DNA of 64,000 bases from Pseudomonas amygdali. GTDB lineage: Bacteria; Pseudomonadota; Gammaproteobacteria; Pseudomonadales; Pseudomonadaceae. Below the pieces are notes generated by a model. It saw only the letters and a list, made by a program, of their open reading frames with translations, ran no database searches and was not told the DNA's origin. The stretch is taken from positions 52,138 to 116,137 of the forward strand of contig NZ_LKBW01000001.1 in assembly GCF_002699855.1 (NCBI RefSeq), given 5' to 3'. Each line of letters starts with the position of its first letter. Position 1 is the first letter of the stretch. The position numbers and the translations under genes were made by a program. Below are positions 35,977 to 44,688 of the stretch, piece by piece.

Positions 35977-36030
35977 TTTCATATATTTGTTTATATTTCA
36001 TTTTCGTGTAATTTATTTTCATCACGAAAA
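35977..36030. promoter_or_regulatory. AT-rich operator-like region upstream of the GntP/RpiR/D-aminoacylase operon
   Basis: TTTCAT occurs as direct repeats at 35977-35982, 35996-36001 and 36017-36022, spaced 19 and 21 bp. An inverted repeat TTTTCGTG (36001-36008) / CACGAAAA (36023-36030) has a 14-bp spacer. The region is much richer in AT than its surroundings and lies 160-210 bp before the permease start. It may be the promoter with binding sites for the RpiR regulator of the same operon; the protein-site link is inference. Confidence 0.45.
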
Positions 36031-36124
36031 CAGAGATAAAAATAATGAATACCTGTGATCGCCTCGAAACCTGCTTCACTCCTTTTCCTGCGTCATCCCT
36101 GCCGAGTACTCCCGAGTCGCCTTC

Positions 36125-36143
36125 CGGCTGAAGGCTTCAGCCG
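36125..36143. other. Stem-loop in the permease 5' leader
   Basis: CGGCTGAA at 36125-36132, loop GGC, and TTCAGCCG at 36136-36143 form a perfect 8-bp stem with a 3-nt loop, 45 bp before the permease ATG. No U-tract follows, so it is not a classic terminator. It might affect mRNA stability or translation. Confidence 0.4.
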
Positions 36144-36188
36144 TCGGTATTGCGCCCTCGCCTACCCATTCTGCAAGGAACCGCCGCT

Positions 36189-37538
36189 ATGTCGCCGTCA
36201 CCCGGTATTTCGCTGTTGGTCTACGCCGCTGTCGCAATCATTGCCTTGATCGTTCTGATTGCGCGGTATCGCCTCAATCCGTTTATCGTCATTACGCTGG
36301 TGTCGGTCGGTCTGGCGCTGGTTGCCGGGATGCCGGCCAGTGGCGTGGTCGCCTCTTACGAAGCGGGAGTGGGCAAGACGCTGGGGCATATCGCGCTGGT
36401 CGTCGCGCTGGGCACCATGCTCGGCAAAATGATGGCCGAGTCCGGTGGTGCAGAGCAGGTGGCGCGCACTTTGATTGACCGTTTTGGCGAGCGCAACGCG
36501 CACTGGGCCATGGTCTGCATTGCGTTTCTGGTGGGTTTGCCGCTGTTTTTCGAAGTGGGTTTCGTTCTGCTGGTGCCGATTGCCTTTACTGTGGCCCGAC
36601 GTGTCGGGGTGTCGATCCTGATGGTAGGCCTGCCGATGGTCGCCGGTCTGTCGGTGGTGCACGCGTTGGTGCCGCCACACCCTGCGGCAATGCTCGCCGT
36701 TCAGGCTTATCAGGCGTCGGTAGGGCAAACGCTGTTCTATGCCATTCTGATCGGCATCCCTACGGCCATTATCGCCGGTCCGGTGTATGCCAAATTCATC
36801 GTGCCGCGTATCCATCTACCGGCTGAAAACCCGTTGGCGAAACAGTTTCTCGACCGCGAACCAAGAGCAAAACTGCCCAGTTTCGGCCTGACCATGGCGA
36901 CCATTCTGCTGCCGGTGGTGCTGATGTTGCTGGGTGGCTGGGCCAACCTGATCAGTACGCCGGGCAGTGCGTTCAATGGCTTTTTGCTGTTTATCGGCAA
37001 CTCGATGATCGCCCTGCTGCTGGCCACCCTGCTGAGTTTCTGGACGCTGGGCATCGCTCAGGGTTTCAATCGCGACTCGATCCTGAAATTCACCAATGAG
37101 TGCCTGGCACCGACCGCCAGCATCACGTTGCTGGTCGGTGCCGGTGGCGGTTTGAACCGTATTCTGGTCGACAGCGGCGTCACCAACCAGATCGTTGGTC
37201 TGGCGCAGGACTTTCATCTCTCGCCTTTGCTGATGGGCTGGCTGTTCGCGGCGCTGATGCGTGTTGCGACAGGCTCGGCAACGGTGGCTATGACCACCGC
37301 ATCGGGGATCGTTGCACCAGTGGCGATGGGCCTGGGTTACCCGCACCCCGAGTTGCTGGTGCTGGCGACAGGCGCAGGCTCGGTGATCTTTTCCCACGTC
37401 AACGACGGCGGTTTCTGGCTTATCAAGGAATATTTCAACATGACTGTAACGCAAACCTTCAAGACCTGGACGGTACTGGAGACACTGATTTCCATCGTCG
37501 CTTTCGCCTTGACGCTGGGCCTGGCGCAGGTGCTCTGA
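36189..37538 (+). CDS. GntP-family permease, probable D-amino acid/N-acyl-D-amino acid or gluconate transporter
   Basis: This 449-aa inner-membrane symporter has about 12-13 helices. GntP-family motifs are TLGHIALVVALGTMLGKMMAESGGAEQVA, VGLPLFFEVGFVLLVPI, VPPHPAAMLA, TGSATVAMTTASGI and FSHVNDGGFWLIKEYF. Family members carry gluconate, fructuronate or D-serine. The operon with an RpiR regulator and a D-aminoacylase makes a D-amino-acid-related substrate more likely. ATG 36189 gives the conserved N-terminal helix. The stop is followed directly by the GTG of the RpiR reading frame. Confidence 0.83.
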   Translation: MSPSPGISLLVYAAVAIIALIVLIARYRLNPFIVITLVSVGLALVAGMPASGVVASYEAGVGKTLGHIALVVALGTMLGKMMAESGGAEQVARTLIDRFGERNAHWAMVCIAFLVGLPLFFEVGFVLLVPIAFTVARRVGVSILMVGLPMVAGLSVVHALVPPHPAAMLAVQAYQASVGQTLFYAILIGIPTAIIAGPVYAKFIVPRIHLPAENPLAKQFLDREPRAKLPSFGLTMATILLPVVLMLLGGWANLISTPGSAFNGFLLFIGNSMIALLLATLLSFWTLGIAQGFNRDSILKFTNECLAPTASITLLVGAGGGLNRILVDSGVTNQIVGLAQDFHLSPLLMGWLFAALMRVATGSATVAMTTASGIVAPVAMGLGYPHPELLVLATGAGSVIFSHVNDGGFWLIKEYFNMTVTQTFKTWTVLETLISIVAFALTLGLAQVL

Positions 37539-37610
37539 GTGGACATTCTGTACCAGATACGTGCCCGTCAGGATTAACTCAGCGCGGGAGAAGGCCGGAT
37601 CGCCAGGCTG

Positions 37611-38399
37611 GTGCTCAGCGATATCGCCTTTGCCGCAAGTGCCAGTCTGGACGAGCTGGCCAGCCGCGCCGGGGTCAGCAGCGCGACGCTGTCACGCTTC
37701 GCTCGCAGCATCGGTTGTCGGGACCTGCGCGACTTGCGCCTGCAACTGGCTCAGGCGAGCGGCGTGGGCAGCCGATTTCTCAACGCTGAACCGGCCCCGG
37801 AGCAGTCGGCCTTTTTCACCCGGATTGTCGGTGACATAGAAGCCACTCTGCATCAGCACCTGGCCGGGTTTGATGAGTCGCGCTTTGCCGCAGCCGTAGC
37901 GCGCCTCAGCGATGCACGCATGATTCATGCGTTCGGCATGGGCGGTTGCTCCAGCCTGTGCAGCGAGGAGCTGCAAACCCGGTTGGTACGTTTGGGCTAC
38001 CCGGTGGCGGCCTGCCGCGACCCGGTGATGATGCGCATGATTGCGGCCACGCTTGGTCCGCAACACAGCCTGATTGCCTGCTCGCTCAGCGGGCGCACGC
38101 CGGAGCTGCTCGACGCAGTAACCCTGGCGCGTAGCTATGGCGCGCGCGTGCTGGCCATTACCTTGCCTGACTCCCCTCTGGCGCAACTGGCCGAGGTGGT
38201 GTTGCCGTTGCAAATTGCTGAGACCAATTTCATTTATAAACCCACCGCCGCGCGCTACGGCATGCTGCTGACCATTGATGTGCTGGCCACTGAACTGGCG
38301 CTGCTGAGCCCTGAAGACAATCAGGAACGGCTGCGTCGGATCAAGCTTGCACTGGATGAATACCGTGGTGGCGAAGACGGCCTGCCGTTGGGAGACTGA
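37611..38399 (+). CDS. RpiR-family regulator, 5' end interrupted by an in-frame TAA
   Basis: The frame starts properly at GTG 37539, one base after the permease stop, and reads VDILYQIRARQD. It then meets TAA at 37575-37577 before continuing LSAGEGRIARLVLSDIAF. The remaining frame can start at GTG 37611 for 262 aa. It keeps the recognition HTH (LDELASRAGVSSATLSRFARSIG) and the whole SIS sugar-isomerase domain (MIHAFGMGGCSSLCSEELQTRL ... SLIACSLSGRTPELLDAV), but loses the first ~24 residues of the RpiR domain. TCA to TAA would explain the stop. It is either a shortened but working regulator, a pseudogene, or a sequencing error. Confidence 0.7.
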   Translation: MLSDIAFAASASLDELASRAGVSSATLSRFARSIGCRDLRDLRLQLAQASGVGSRFLNAEPAPEQSAFFTRIVGDIEATLHQHLAGFDESRFAAAVARLSDARMIHAFGMGGCSSLCSEELQTRLVRLGYPVAACRDPVMMRMIAATLGPQHSLIACSLSGRTPELLDAVTLARSYGARVLAITLPDSPLAQLAEVVLPLQIAETNFIYKPTAARYGMLLTIDVLATELALLSPEDNQERLRRIKLALDEYRGGEDGLPLGD

Positions 38400-38402
38400 A
38401 GC

Positions 38403-39878
38403 ATGATTTACGACCTGATCATCCGCGATGCGCTGGTCATCGATGGCAGCGATACGCCCGGAGTGCGCGCCGATGTAGCGATTAGCGACGGGCGCATCCA
38501 GCGCATCGGCAACCTGATCGATGCCACTGCGCAGGAAGAGGTCAATGCTGCCGGTCGTGTGCTGGCCCCCGGCTTTATCGACGTCCACACCCATGACGAC
38601 ACGGTAGTGATTCGCAAGCCCGACATGCTGCCCAAGATCAGCCAGGGCGTAACCACGGTTATCGTCGGCAATTGCGGGATCAGCGCATCACCGGTCTCGC
38701 TGCGCGGCAATCCGCCAGACCCCATGAACCTGCTGGGCGACGCGGCAGCGTTTGTCTATCCGCGCTTCGCCGACTATCGCGCAGCCATGGATAACGCCCG
38801 GCCCGCCGTGAACGTGGCCGCTTTGATTGGCCATACGGCGCTGCGCAGCAATCACATGGATGATTTGTTTCGCAGCGCCAGCCCGGAAGAGATTGACGCG
38901 ATGCGCGAGCAGTTGCGCGACAGCCTCGAAGCCGGCGCGCTGGGTTTGTCGACCGGCCTTGCTTACGCTTCGGCCTTCTCGGCCGAGACCAGCGAAGTCA
39001 AGCAGCTGGCTGAAGAGCTCAGCGCTTTTGGCGCGATCTACACCACCCACTTGCGCAGCGAATTCGAGCCGGTGCTGGAGGCGATGGCGGAGGCCTTCGA
39101 CATAGGCCGCCATGCGCGCTCGCCAGTGGTGATTTCCCACATGAAATGCGCTGGCGCGGGTAACTGGGGCCGCAGCCCGCAACTGCTGGCGGCCCTGGAA
39201 AAAGCTGCGCAGGACCATCCGGTCGGTTGCGATTGTTACCCTTATGCGGCCAGCTCTTCGACGCTGGACCTGAAACAGGTCACCGACGCATTCCGTATCA
39301 CCATCACCTGGTCAACGCCGTACCCGGATCAGGGCGGCCGGGATCTAAAGGACATTGCCGCCGACTGGGGGTTGTCATTGCTGGACGCCGCACGCAAGTT
39401 GCAGCCTGCGGGCGCGGTGTATTACGGCATGGATGAGGGCGACGTCGAGCGCATCATGTCTCACCCGCTGTCGATGATCGGCTCCGATGGCCTTCCGGAA
39501 GATCCGTTTCCGCATCCGCGCTTATGGGGCGCATTCCCCAGAGTGCTCGGCCATTTCAGCCGCGACAAAGGATTGTTTGCGTTGCACACCGCCGTACACA
39601 AAATGACCGGGCTTTCGGCAACGCGCTTTGCCTTGCACGAGCGCGGCTTTATTCGCGAGGGCTATTGGGCGGATCTGGTGCTGTTCAACCCGCAAACCGT
39701 GCGCGATGTGGCGGATTTCAAAGACCCTCAGCGAGCGGCACAGGGCATTGACGGCGTCTGGGTAAACGGCCGATTGAGCTATGCCGAAGGCAAGCCGCAG
39801 GGCGAGCGCCAGGGCAGGTTCCTGCCGCGCAGCGGTTCGCTGCTGGAGGGCTTTACGGATGGAAAAGCGCCGACGTAA
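38403..39878 (+). CDS. D-aminoacylase / N-acyl-D-amino-acid deacylase
   Basis: This 491-aa amidohydrolase-superfamily enzyme hydrolyses N-acyl-D-amino acids to D-amino acids and a carboxylate. Visible motifs are the metal ligands in GFIDVHTHDD (His62, His64) and the metal-bridging Cys91 in IVGNCGISASPV. Also present are YTTHLRSE and VVISHMKCAG with later histidines, and the catalytic Asp in SMIGSDGLPEDPFPHPRLWG. It follows the RpiR gene by 3 bp in the permease operon. Its TAA stop lies in the loop of a terminator hairpin. Confidence 0.88.
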   Translation: MIYDLIIRDALVIDGSDTPGVRADVAISDGRIQRIGNLIDATAQEEVNAAGRVLAPGFIDVHTHDDTVVIRKPDMLPKISQGVTTVIVGNCGISASPVSLRGNPPDPMNLLGDAAAFVYPRFADYRAAMDNARPAVNVAALIGHTALRSNHMDDLFRSASPEEIDAMREQLRDSLEAGALGLSTGLAYASAFSAETSEVKQLAEELSAFGAIYTTHLRSEFEPVLEAMAEAFDIGRHARSPVVISHMKCAGAGNWGRSPQLLAALEKAAQDHPVGCDCYPYAASSSTLDLKQVTDAFRITITWSTPYPDQGGRDLKDIAADWGLSLLDAARKLQPAGAVYYGMDEGDVERIMSHPLSMIGSDGLPEDPFPHPRLWGAFPRVLGHFSRDKGLFALHTAVHKMTGLSATRFALHERGFIREGYWADLVLFNPQTVRDVADFKDPQRAAQGIDGVWVNGRLSYAEGKPQGERQGRFLPRSGSLLEGFTDGKAPT

Positions 39879-39889
39879 GCGTCGGCGCT
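39866..39889 (+). terminator. Hairpin terminator with the stop codon in its loop
   Basis: AGCGCCGACG at 39866-39875 pairs perfectly with CGTCGGCGCT at 39880-39889. The 4-nt loop TAAG contains the stop codon of the D-aminoacylase gene. A short A-run (GAAAAGAG) follows and no U-tract, so on the plus strand termination would be weak. On the minus strand CTTTTC follows the A-run complement, which could help stop hemE transcription read from the right. Confidence 0.55.
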
Positions 39890-39938
39890 GAAAAGAGCCG
39901 ATGCGCCCTGATGTATCGACGCATCGTCAGCCGGACAA

Positions 39939-41003
39939 TTACTGGTGATACTGCGCCGACAACTCATGTACTGCGTTGATGAACGCACCAGCATTGGCCG
40001 GGTCGACTTCAGGGGTGATGCCGTGGCCGAGGTTGAAGACGTGGCCGGTGCCGCTGCCGTAGCTGGCGAGGATGCGTGCAACTTCCTGGCGGATGGCTTC
40101 CGGGCGTGCGTAAAGCACGGTCGGGTCCATGTTGCCCTGCAGCGAAACCTTGCTGCCGACACGCTGACGTGCTTCGCCGATGTCGCAGGTCCAGTCCAGG
40201 CCCAGAGTATCGGCGCCGATGTCGGCGATGCTTTCCAGCCACAGACCGCCGCCTTTGGTGAACACGATGACCGGCACCTTGCGCCCATCGTGCTCGCGAA
40301 TCAGGCCGTTGACGATCTTGCGCATGTAAGCCAGCGAGAATTCCTGATACGCCGCCGAAGACAGGCTACCGCCCCAGCTGTCGAAGATCTGCACCGCCTG
40401 GGCGCCCGCGAGAATCTGGCCATTCAGGTAGGACGTGACTGACTGCGCCAGCTTGTCGAGCAGCAGGTGCATGGCTTGCGGGTTGTCATAGAGCATGGCC
40501 TTGGATTTGCGGAAGTCCTTCGAGGAGCCGCCTTCGACCATATAGGTCGCCAGGGTCCAAGGGCTGCCGGCAAAGCCGATCAGCGGCACACGGCCGTTGA
40601 GTTCGCGACGGATGGTGCTGACCGCGTCCATCACATAGCCCAGGTCCTTCTGTGCATCCGGGATGGGCAGTGCTTCGATGTCAGCCAGCGTGCTGACGGT
40701 TTTCTTGAAGCGCGGGCCTTCGCCGGTCTCGAAGTACAGGCCCAGGCCCATTGCGTCGGGAATGGTCAGGATGTCGGAGAACAGAATCGCCGCATCCAGC
40801 GGGTAGCGATCCAGTGGCTGCAGCGTGACTTCACAGGCGAACTGCGGGTTCTTGCACAAGCTCATGAAGTCCCCGGCACTGGCGCGGCTGGCGCGGTATT
40901 CAGGCAGGTAACGGCCTGCCTGGCGCATCATCCATACCGGCGTGACGTCTACGGGTTGCTTGAGCAAAGCGCGAAGGAAACGGTCGTTCTTCAGGGCAGT
41001 CAT
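39939..41003 (-). CDS. hemE: Uroporphyrinogen decarboxylase HemE
   Basis: This 354-aa cytoplasmic enzyme decarboxylates the four acetate side chains of uroporphyrinogen III to give coproporphyrinogen III in haem synthesis. Signature motifs are [20 protein letters not shown] at residues ~20-39, with conserved Arg and the substrate-binding loop, and [19 protein letters not shown] near residue 145. The pattern [27 protein letters not shown] is at the C terminus. In other Pseudomonas species hemE directly follows gltD; here two accessory genes intervene. Confidence 0.95.
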   Translation of the reverse strand: MTALKNDRFLRALLKQPVDVTPVWMMRQAGRYLPEYRASRASAGDFMSLCKNPQFACEVTLQPLDRYPLDAAILFSDILTIPDAMGLGLYFETGEGPRFKKTVSTLADIEALPIPDAQKDLGYVMDAVSTIRRELNGRVPLIGFAGSPWTLATYMVEGGSSKDFRKSKAMLYDNPQAMHLLLDKLAQSVTSYLNGQILAGAQAVQIFDSWGGSLSSAAYQEFSLAYMRKIVNGLIREHDGRKVPVIVFTKGGGLWLESIADIGADTLGLDWTCDIGEARQRVGSKVSLQGNMDPTVLYARPEAIRQEVARILASYGSGTGHVFNLGHGITPEVDPANAGAFINAVHELSAQYHQ

Positions 41004-41050
41004 GTCGGCATCCGCAATAAAAGTGCCGGCATTTTCTCAGAGCGCGACGC

Positions 41051-41078
41051 AAAAGGCACGGCAAGAGCCGTGCCTTTT
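41051..41078. terminator. Strong bidirectional terminator upstream of hemE
   Basis: AAAAGGCACGGC (41051-41062), loop AAGA, and GCCGTGCCTTTT (41067-41078) form a perfect 12-bp stem flanked by A and T runs. It would stop transcription of the toxin-like gene reading leftward (stop at 41146). hemE then needs its own promoter in the ~50 bp before its ATG. Confidence 0.8.
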
Positions 41079-41145
41079 GTCTATCGTGCCGATTTGCTGT
41101 GCCAATACAGCTCCGCGCCCGGCGTAAGACTATGGCGGGCCTGCG

Positions 41146-44100
41146 CTATTTGTGGGGATCTATGACGTCAAACGCCTTGATAACGCCTTTTTCAGCCGGG
41201 GCAAGTATCAGGCGCCAGGCACCTCTGCCGGTACTCCTGCCAATACCGGGAAGGTCCAGCGAGAACTGGCTTTTACCATACTTGTGCAGACTGCCATTGC
41301 CATCCAGCACATATCTATCAACTGCTTTTTTGACAGCAGCTTCAAGGTCATCGTTAGGGAGGTCATTTTCCGCATGCCTGAAACGCCGACTTTCAAAAAA
41401 GCCATCGATGTCCACTTTGTATCTTTTTATCCGATTGCTATCCGAGGAATCGCCATCACTCCCCGAGCCGTTCGATGGTCTGCCTTTTAATCGTTTGTTG
41501 CCGCCGCGCAACCCTGCCGACGCATGTACCCAGACCCCTTGCCTATCAAGTTGAATCGGCAATTGATAATGCGCATCTGGCCGCCGGGGATCGATCACCC
41601 TCCATGCTGCGAAATCGGCATCGTATCTGACGGCATAGGTCTTACCTTGTTGCACAGCATAAAAGCGGCTTGGCGCACCTTCCTGGGTCTTTTCATAAAC
41701 GCCGTTGTCGAGCTGTTTCAATCCACCGGGTGTTTTTGCCACTGCTGTTTTCGGATCAAGGACAGAACGGCCGATTGATGTGGTCGACGATGTCTGAACC
41801 CTTCGTGCTCTGGGCAGCGTCAAACCATCAGCCAGCAGCAACGCCGCCTGGACAAAATACAAGGGGGCACCTTGCTCTTCACCGCCAGCTTTTGCGACGC
41901 CCTGCCAGATGGCATAAAAGCTGCGCAATGCTGCAATCGGCAGCTTTACCTTGAAAGGCGCGAAGGTGAGCACGATGTCGCCAACGACTTTGGTGATTTC
42001 CCAGGCACTTTCCCAATAGGTTTCCCAGTTGGTTTTGGTCTGTTCATCGACAGCAGAAATCACCCTCCCGACTTCAGAGTCATAGACTGCCTCAAGAAAA
42101 CTTCCAGTGCAGGGCTGCAGTTCCATGAACAGCGTTTCACGGCGGACGGTCAGAATATGCCTGACATCGTCCTGGGAGGCCAAAGGCGCCCTGCCCACCA
42201 GATAGTCCAGCAAATCCGGTTCAAGCAGTATCCGCTGCTGAAACTCCTGCGGATCGCTCATTTCCCTGAAGCATATTCCGTCAGGAGCCTGCGGGGTAAA
42301 AACCACAAAAGCGGCGACGCTGGAGCGCGACTCTGCGCCGATCACCAGTACACCGCTCAATGACACGTCATTGATGGATAACTGGCTGACCTGAATGCGA
42401 TGCCCCTCCACCGTTGCACGGTCATCACTGTCAATTGGGTGATCAAGCACGGCAGCAACCCATTTGTAGCCCCTGCTCGCCAGCTCGGGAGGAAGTCCGC
42501 CATCGCCCAGAAAGTCACCCGCCATCTTCGCCTCTATCACATCGAGGCGCATTTGCGCGCGCATGACGCGTGCATAACGTTCACGGTGCCATTGCCCTGC
42601 CGCCGACGTGGACAGTACTGTGCGGAGGTATCTTGAATAATCTTCGCCAATGTTCAGATCACGAATCAGGCCGAACAGATAACCGGCGTTGAGGAAACTG
42701 ACCAGTTGCCCCTGATCGTCAAACGCGCGGCTGGTGAGCAGAAAGTTGATATTGGTGAGTGCAATGTTTTCCAGCGACAGATCTGTAAGGCTGCGCTTAT
42801 GCGTTTCATAATGCGGCTCCAGTTCTGAAGGGCCGATATATTCGTAATCGGTATCAATAATAATGCCTGGATCAATCTCGATGCTGACGGTATGCACGCT
42901 GATATGGTCAGGATCCACTGCAATACCGTGGTCGAGCAAAATCCGTTCCTGCAGCTTTTGCCGCGCATATTTGCGCAATTGGTCGGGCTGTCCGTAGCCG
43001 GAAGGATCCAGCAGGTCAGGTGCCTGAGCTTCGAGCAAGGCTTGGCTGTAGTCCTGCACCGCCATTTTCCAGCTTTGTTTTTCGGCAGCCGTCGCGTTCG
43101 CGAACCAATCAGGCAGAAACCCGCTTTCGATTTCGGTTGGTTTGCCGGGGTCGAACCAGCCGCGATTTTCCTCGATCGCGTGCTGAGTCAGAACATCGCG
43201 AAAGCCCTGTACGTCCTGCTCGAATTGCATACCCAGCGATGACCGCTCGTCAGCCTTCAATTGCGAACTGATTGCCAGATAGAAGCTGTCGGCGCCCTGT
43301 TTGAATGAAGTTATCTCACCGTTGCCGGTGTCCTTTGCGCTGTAATTTCCGTAGTTGTCATGCAGCAGAATAATACGGTTATCGTCAGTATCTGTCGGGG
43401 CGTAATTGCTCGCACCAGCGTCGAAGATCAACACGTCCCGGCCCGATTCGGCCGCCAGTAATTTGCGGACAATACTGCGGGCCAGCTCATCCGTGTACGA
43501 ATTGAAGCTTCGCGTTCGCGACAGCCCATCGATAGCCAGACTGTTGCTCCACTCATCCAGCGAAATGTTCATTGCCTCGCCAAAAGCGTCCGGCAGAACA
43601 AGATTATTCAGGAAATCGGCCTCTTCCTGTTCTGTCAGCGGCATCTGCTGCAACAGCTCTTCGAGACGTCCTGCCGGAACCTCGGGGCATAAGGCGCACA
43701 GCGCGCTAAGGGCCGGAGACAGCGGCGTCTGCTGACGAACCCACAGAGGCAGGAAAGGATTGCGCGCGCGGGTATCCAGTTGGCCCTTTGAGGTGCCTTC
43801 ATCAGCTGCCACCAGCGCATCGAACAACAGCGGTCTCTGGTCTTTTGCCAGCCCCGCTATTTGCTCACGCAGGGTAACGATTCGTCCGGCATCACTGCTA
43901 CTGCCCGGAAAGTTACCCCCCATTCCAACGCTGGAACCTGCCGGCAACTGACTGAACACCCAGCGCAGTAACGGCTCGTCATCGGCGACCTGAACATTGT
44001 CCGGGACGATGTAAGCGTCGACATTTTGCGTCAGGACAATGCTGTCTTGAACGACGCTTTCATCACTGCCTTTCAGAAAGACCGCGAGTACTTCATCGTT

Positions 44101-44358
44101 TTCGTTGTGAATCCTGATGGACAGGTCTGCTGGCCAGTCTGGCAACTGAACCAGCAAGGAGAACAGCGCGTCTTCACCGTCTTCAGGAAAAAAATCCTTT
44201 TCTGTAAAGCGCTCGACGAACTGGTCGATTATCCGGTCCGCGCGTTCTCGGGTCCGGTGTTCGCGCACGGCAACCGTGCTGGGCGTGAACCTGTCCGGCC
44301 CGAGAGATTTCTGCTCATTGGATCGAGCAAGTTTGCCCATGGGTGCTGCTTTCAACAT
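41146..44358 (-). CDS. Large dermonecrotic-toxin-domain (DUF6543-like) protein
   Basis: This 1070-aa protein has no signal peptide and no clear transmembrane segments apart from a weak one near GDIVLTFAPFKVKLPIAALRSFYAIW. It resembles the large Pseudomonas dermonecrotic-toxin-domain proteins: a long helical N-terminal region, the central LENIALTNINFLLTSRAFDDQGQLVSFLN, VLVIGAESRSSVAAFVVFTP, and a conserved GVYEKTQEGAPSRFYAVQQGKTYAVRYDADFAAWRVIDP block. A low-complexity linker (SNGSGSDGDSSDSN) is followed by ~90 C-terminal residues that may be a separate module. The ATG at 44358 has AAGGAAAT before it. Target and secretion route are unknown; I saw no hrp box upstream and no immunity gene downstream. 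Confidence 0.62.
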   Translation of the reverse strand: MLKAAPMGKLARSNEQKSLGPDRFTPSTVAVREHRTRERADRIIDQFVERFTEKDFFPEDGEDALFSLLVQLPDWPADLSIRIHNENDEVLAVFLKGSDESVVQDSIVLTQNVDAYIVPDNVQVADDEPLLRWVFSQLPAGSSVGMGGNFPGSSSDAGRIVTLREQIAGLAKDQRPLLFDALVAADEGTSKGQLDTRARNPFLPLWVRQQTPLSPALSALCALCPEVPAGRLEELLQQMPLTEQEEADFLNNLVLPDAFGEAMNISLDEWSNSLAIDGLSRTRSFNSYTDELARSIVRKLLAAESGRDVLIFDAGASNYAPTDTDDNRIILLHDNYGNYSAKDTGNGEITSFKQGADSFYLAISSQLKADERSSLGMQFEQDVQGFRDVLTQHAIEENRGWFDPGKPTEIESGFLPDWFANATAAEKQSWKMAVQDYSQALLEAQAPDLLDPSGYGQPDQLRKYARQKLQERILLDHGIAVDPDHISVHTVSIEIDPGIIIDTDYEYIGPSELEPHYETHKRSLTDLSLENIALTNINFLLTSRAFDDQGQLVSFLNAGYLFGLIRDLNIGEDYSRYLRTVLSTSAAGQWHRERYARVMRAQMRLDVIEAKMAGDFLGDGGLPPELASRGYKWVAAVLDHPIDSDDRATVEGHRIQVSQLSINDVSLSGVLVIGAESRSSVAAFVVFTPQAPDGICFREMSDPQEFQQRILLEPDLLDYLVGRAPLASQDDVRHILTVRRETLFMELQPCTGSFLEAVYDSEVGRVISAVDEQTKTNWETYWESAWEITKVVGDIVLTFAPFKVKLPIAALRSFYAIWQGVAKAGGEEQGAPLYFVQAALLLADGLTLPRARRVQTSSTTSIGRSVLDPKTAVAKTPGGLKQLDNGVYEKTQEGAPSRFYAVQQGKTYAVRYDADFAAWRVIDPRRPDAHYQLPIQLDRQGVWVHASAGLRGGNKRLKGRPSNGSGSDGDSSDSNRIKRYKVDIDGFFESRRFRHAENDLPNDDLEAAVKKAVDRYVLDGNGSLHKYGKSQFSLDLPGIGRSTGRGAWRLILAPAEKGVIKAFDVIDPHK

Positions 44359-44688
44359 GGCTATTTCCTTATAGCGACATGGATGGCGGGAGTATCTAAG
44401 GCGATGAACTCCCCAAAAGGATCAGGAGCCTAAACCTTTTTAAGAGCAGGTACAGAGGGCGGAAAACAGCTGTAAACAATCGCTTGTCGCAGACGCCGGA
44501 ACAGGCCTCGATCGGGACTTGGACAAGAGGGTTGAAACCTTGATGCGCCGCCTCTGGCGGGGCGACGCAACTTAATGAAAGGCGGTTGTAATTCCGGGAC
44601 CGGATTATTTCAAAACGCCACAAAACCGTTTTTTCCGAGCCCCGTCCCCGCCATCCAGGCCTGGCCTGCACCAGACTGGGATAGGGAA
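44359..44688. other. 330-bp intergenic region between amidase and toxin-like gene
   Basis: I find no convincing gene in this stretch. A weak inverted repeat AAAAGG (44415-44420) / CCTTTT (44435-44440) lies 60-80 bp before the toxin-like start. No hrp box (GGAACC-N16-CCAC) was seen on the coding strand. The promoter of the toxin-like gene is presumably here. Confidence 0.4.

Noticed and set aside
33992..36150. Retron
   Set aside because: The ATPase/HNH pair could be a retron effector module, but there is no reverse transcriptase frame and no inverted msr/msd structure nearby.
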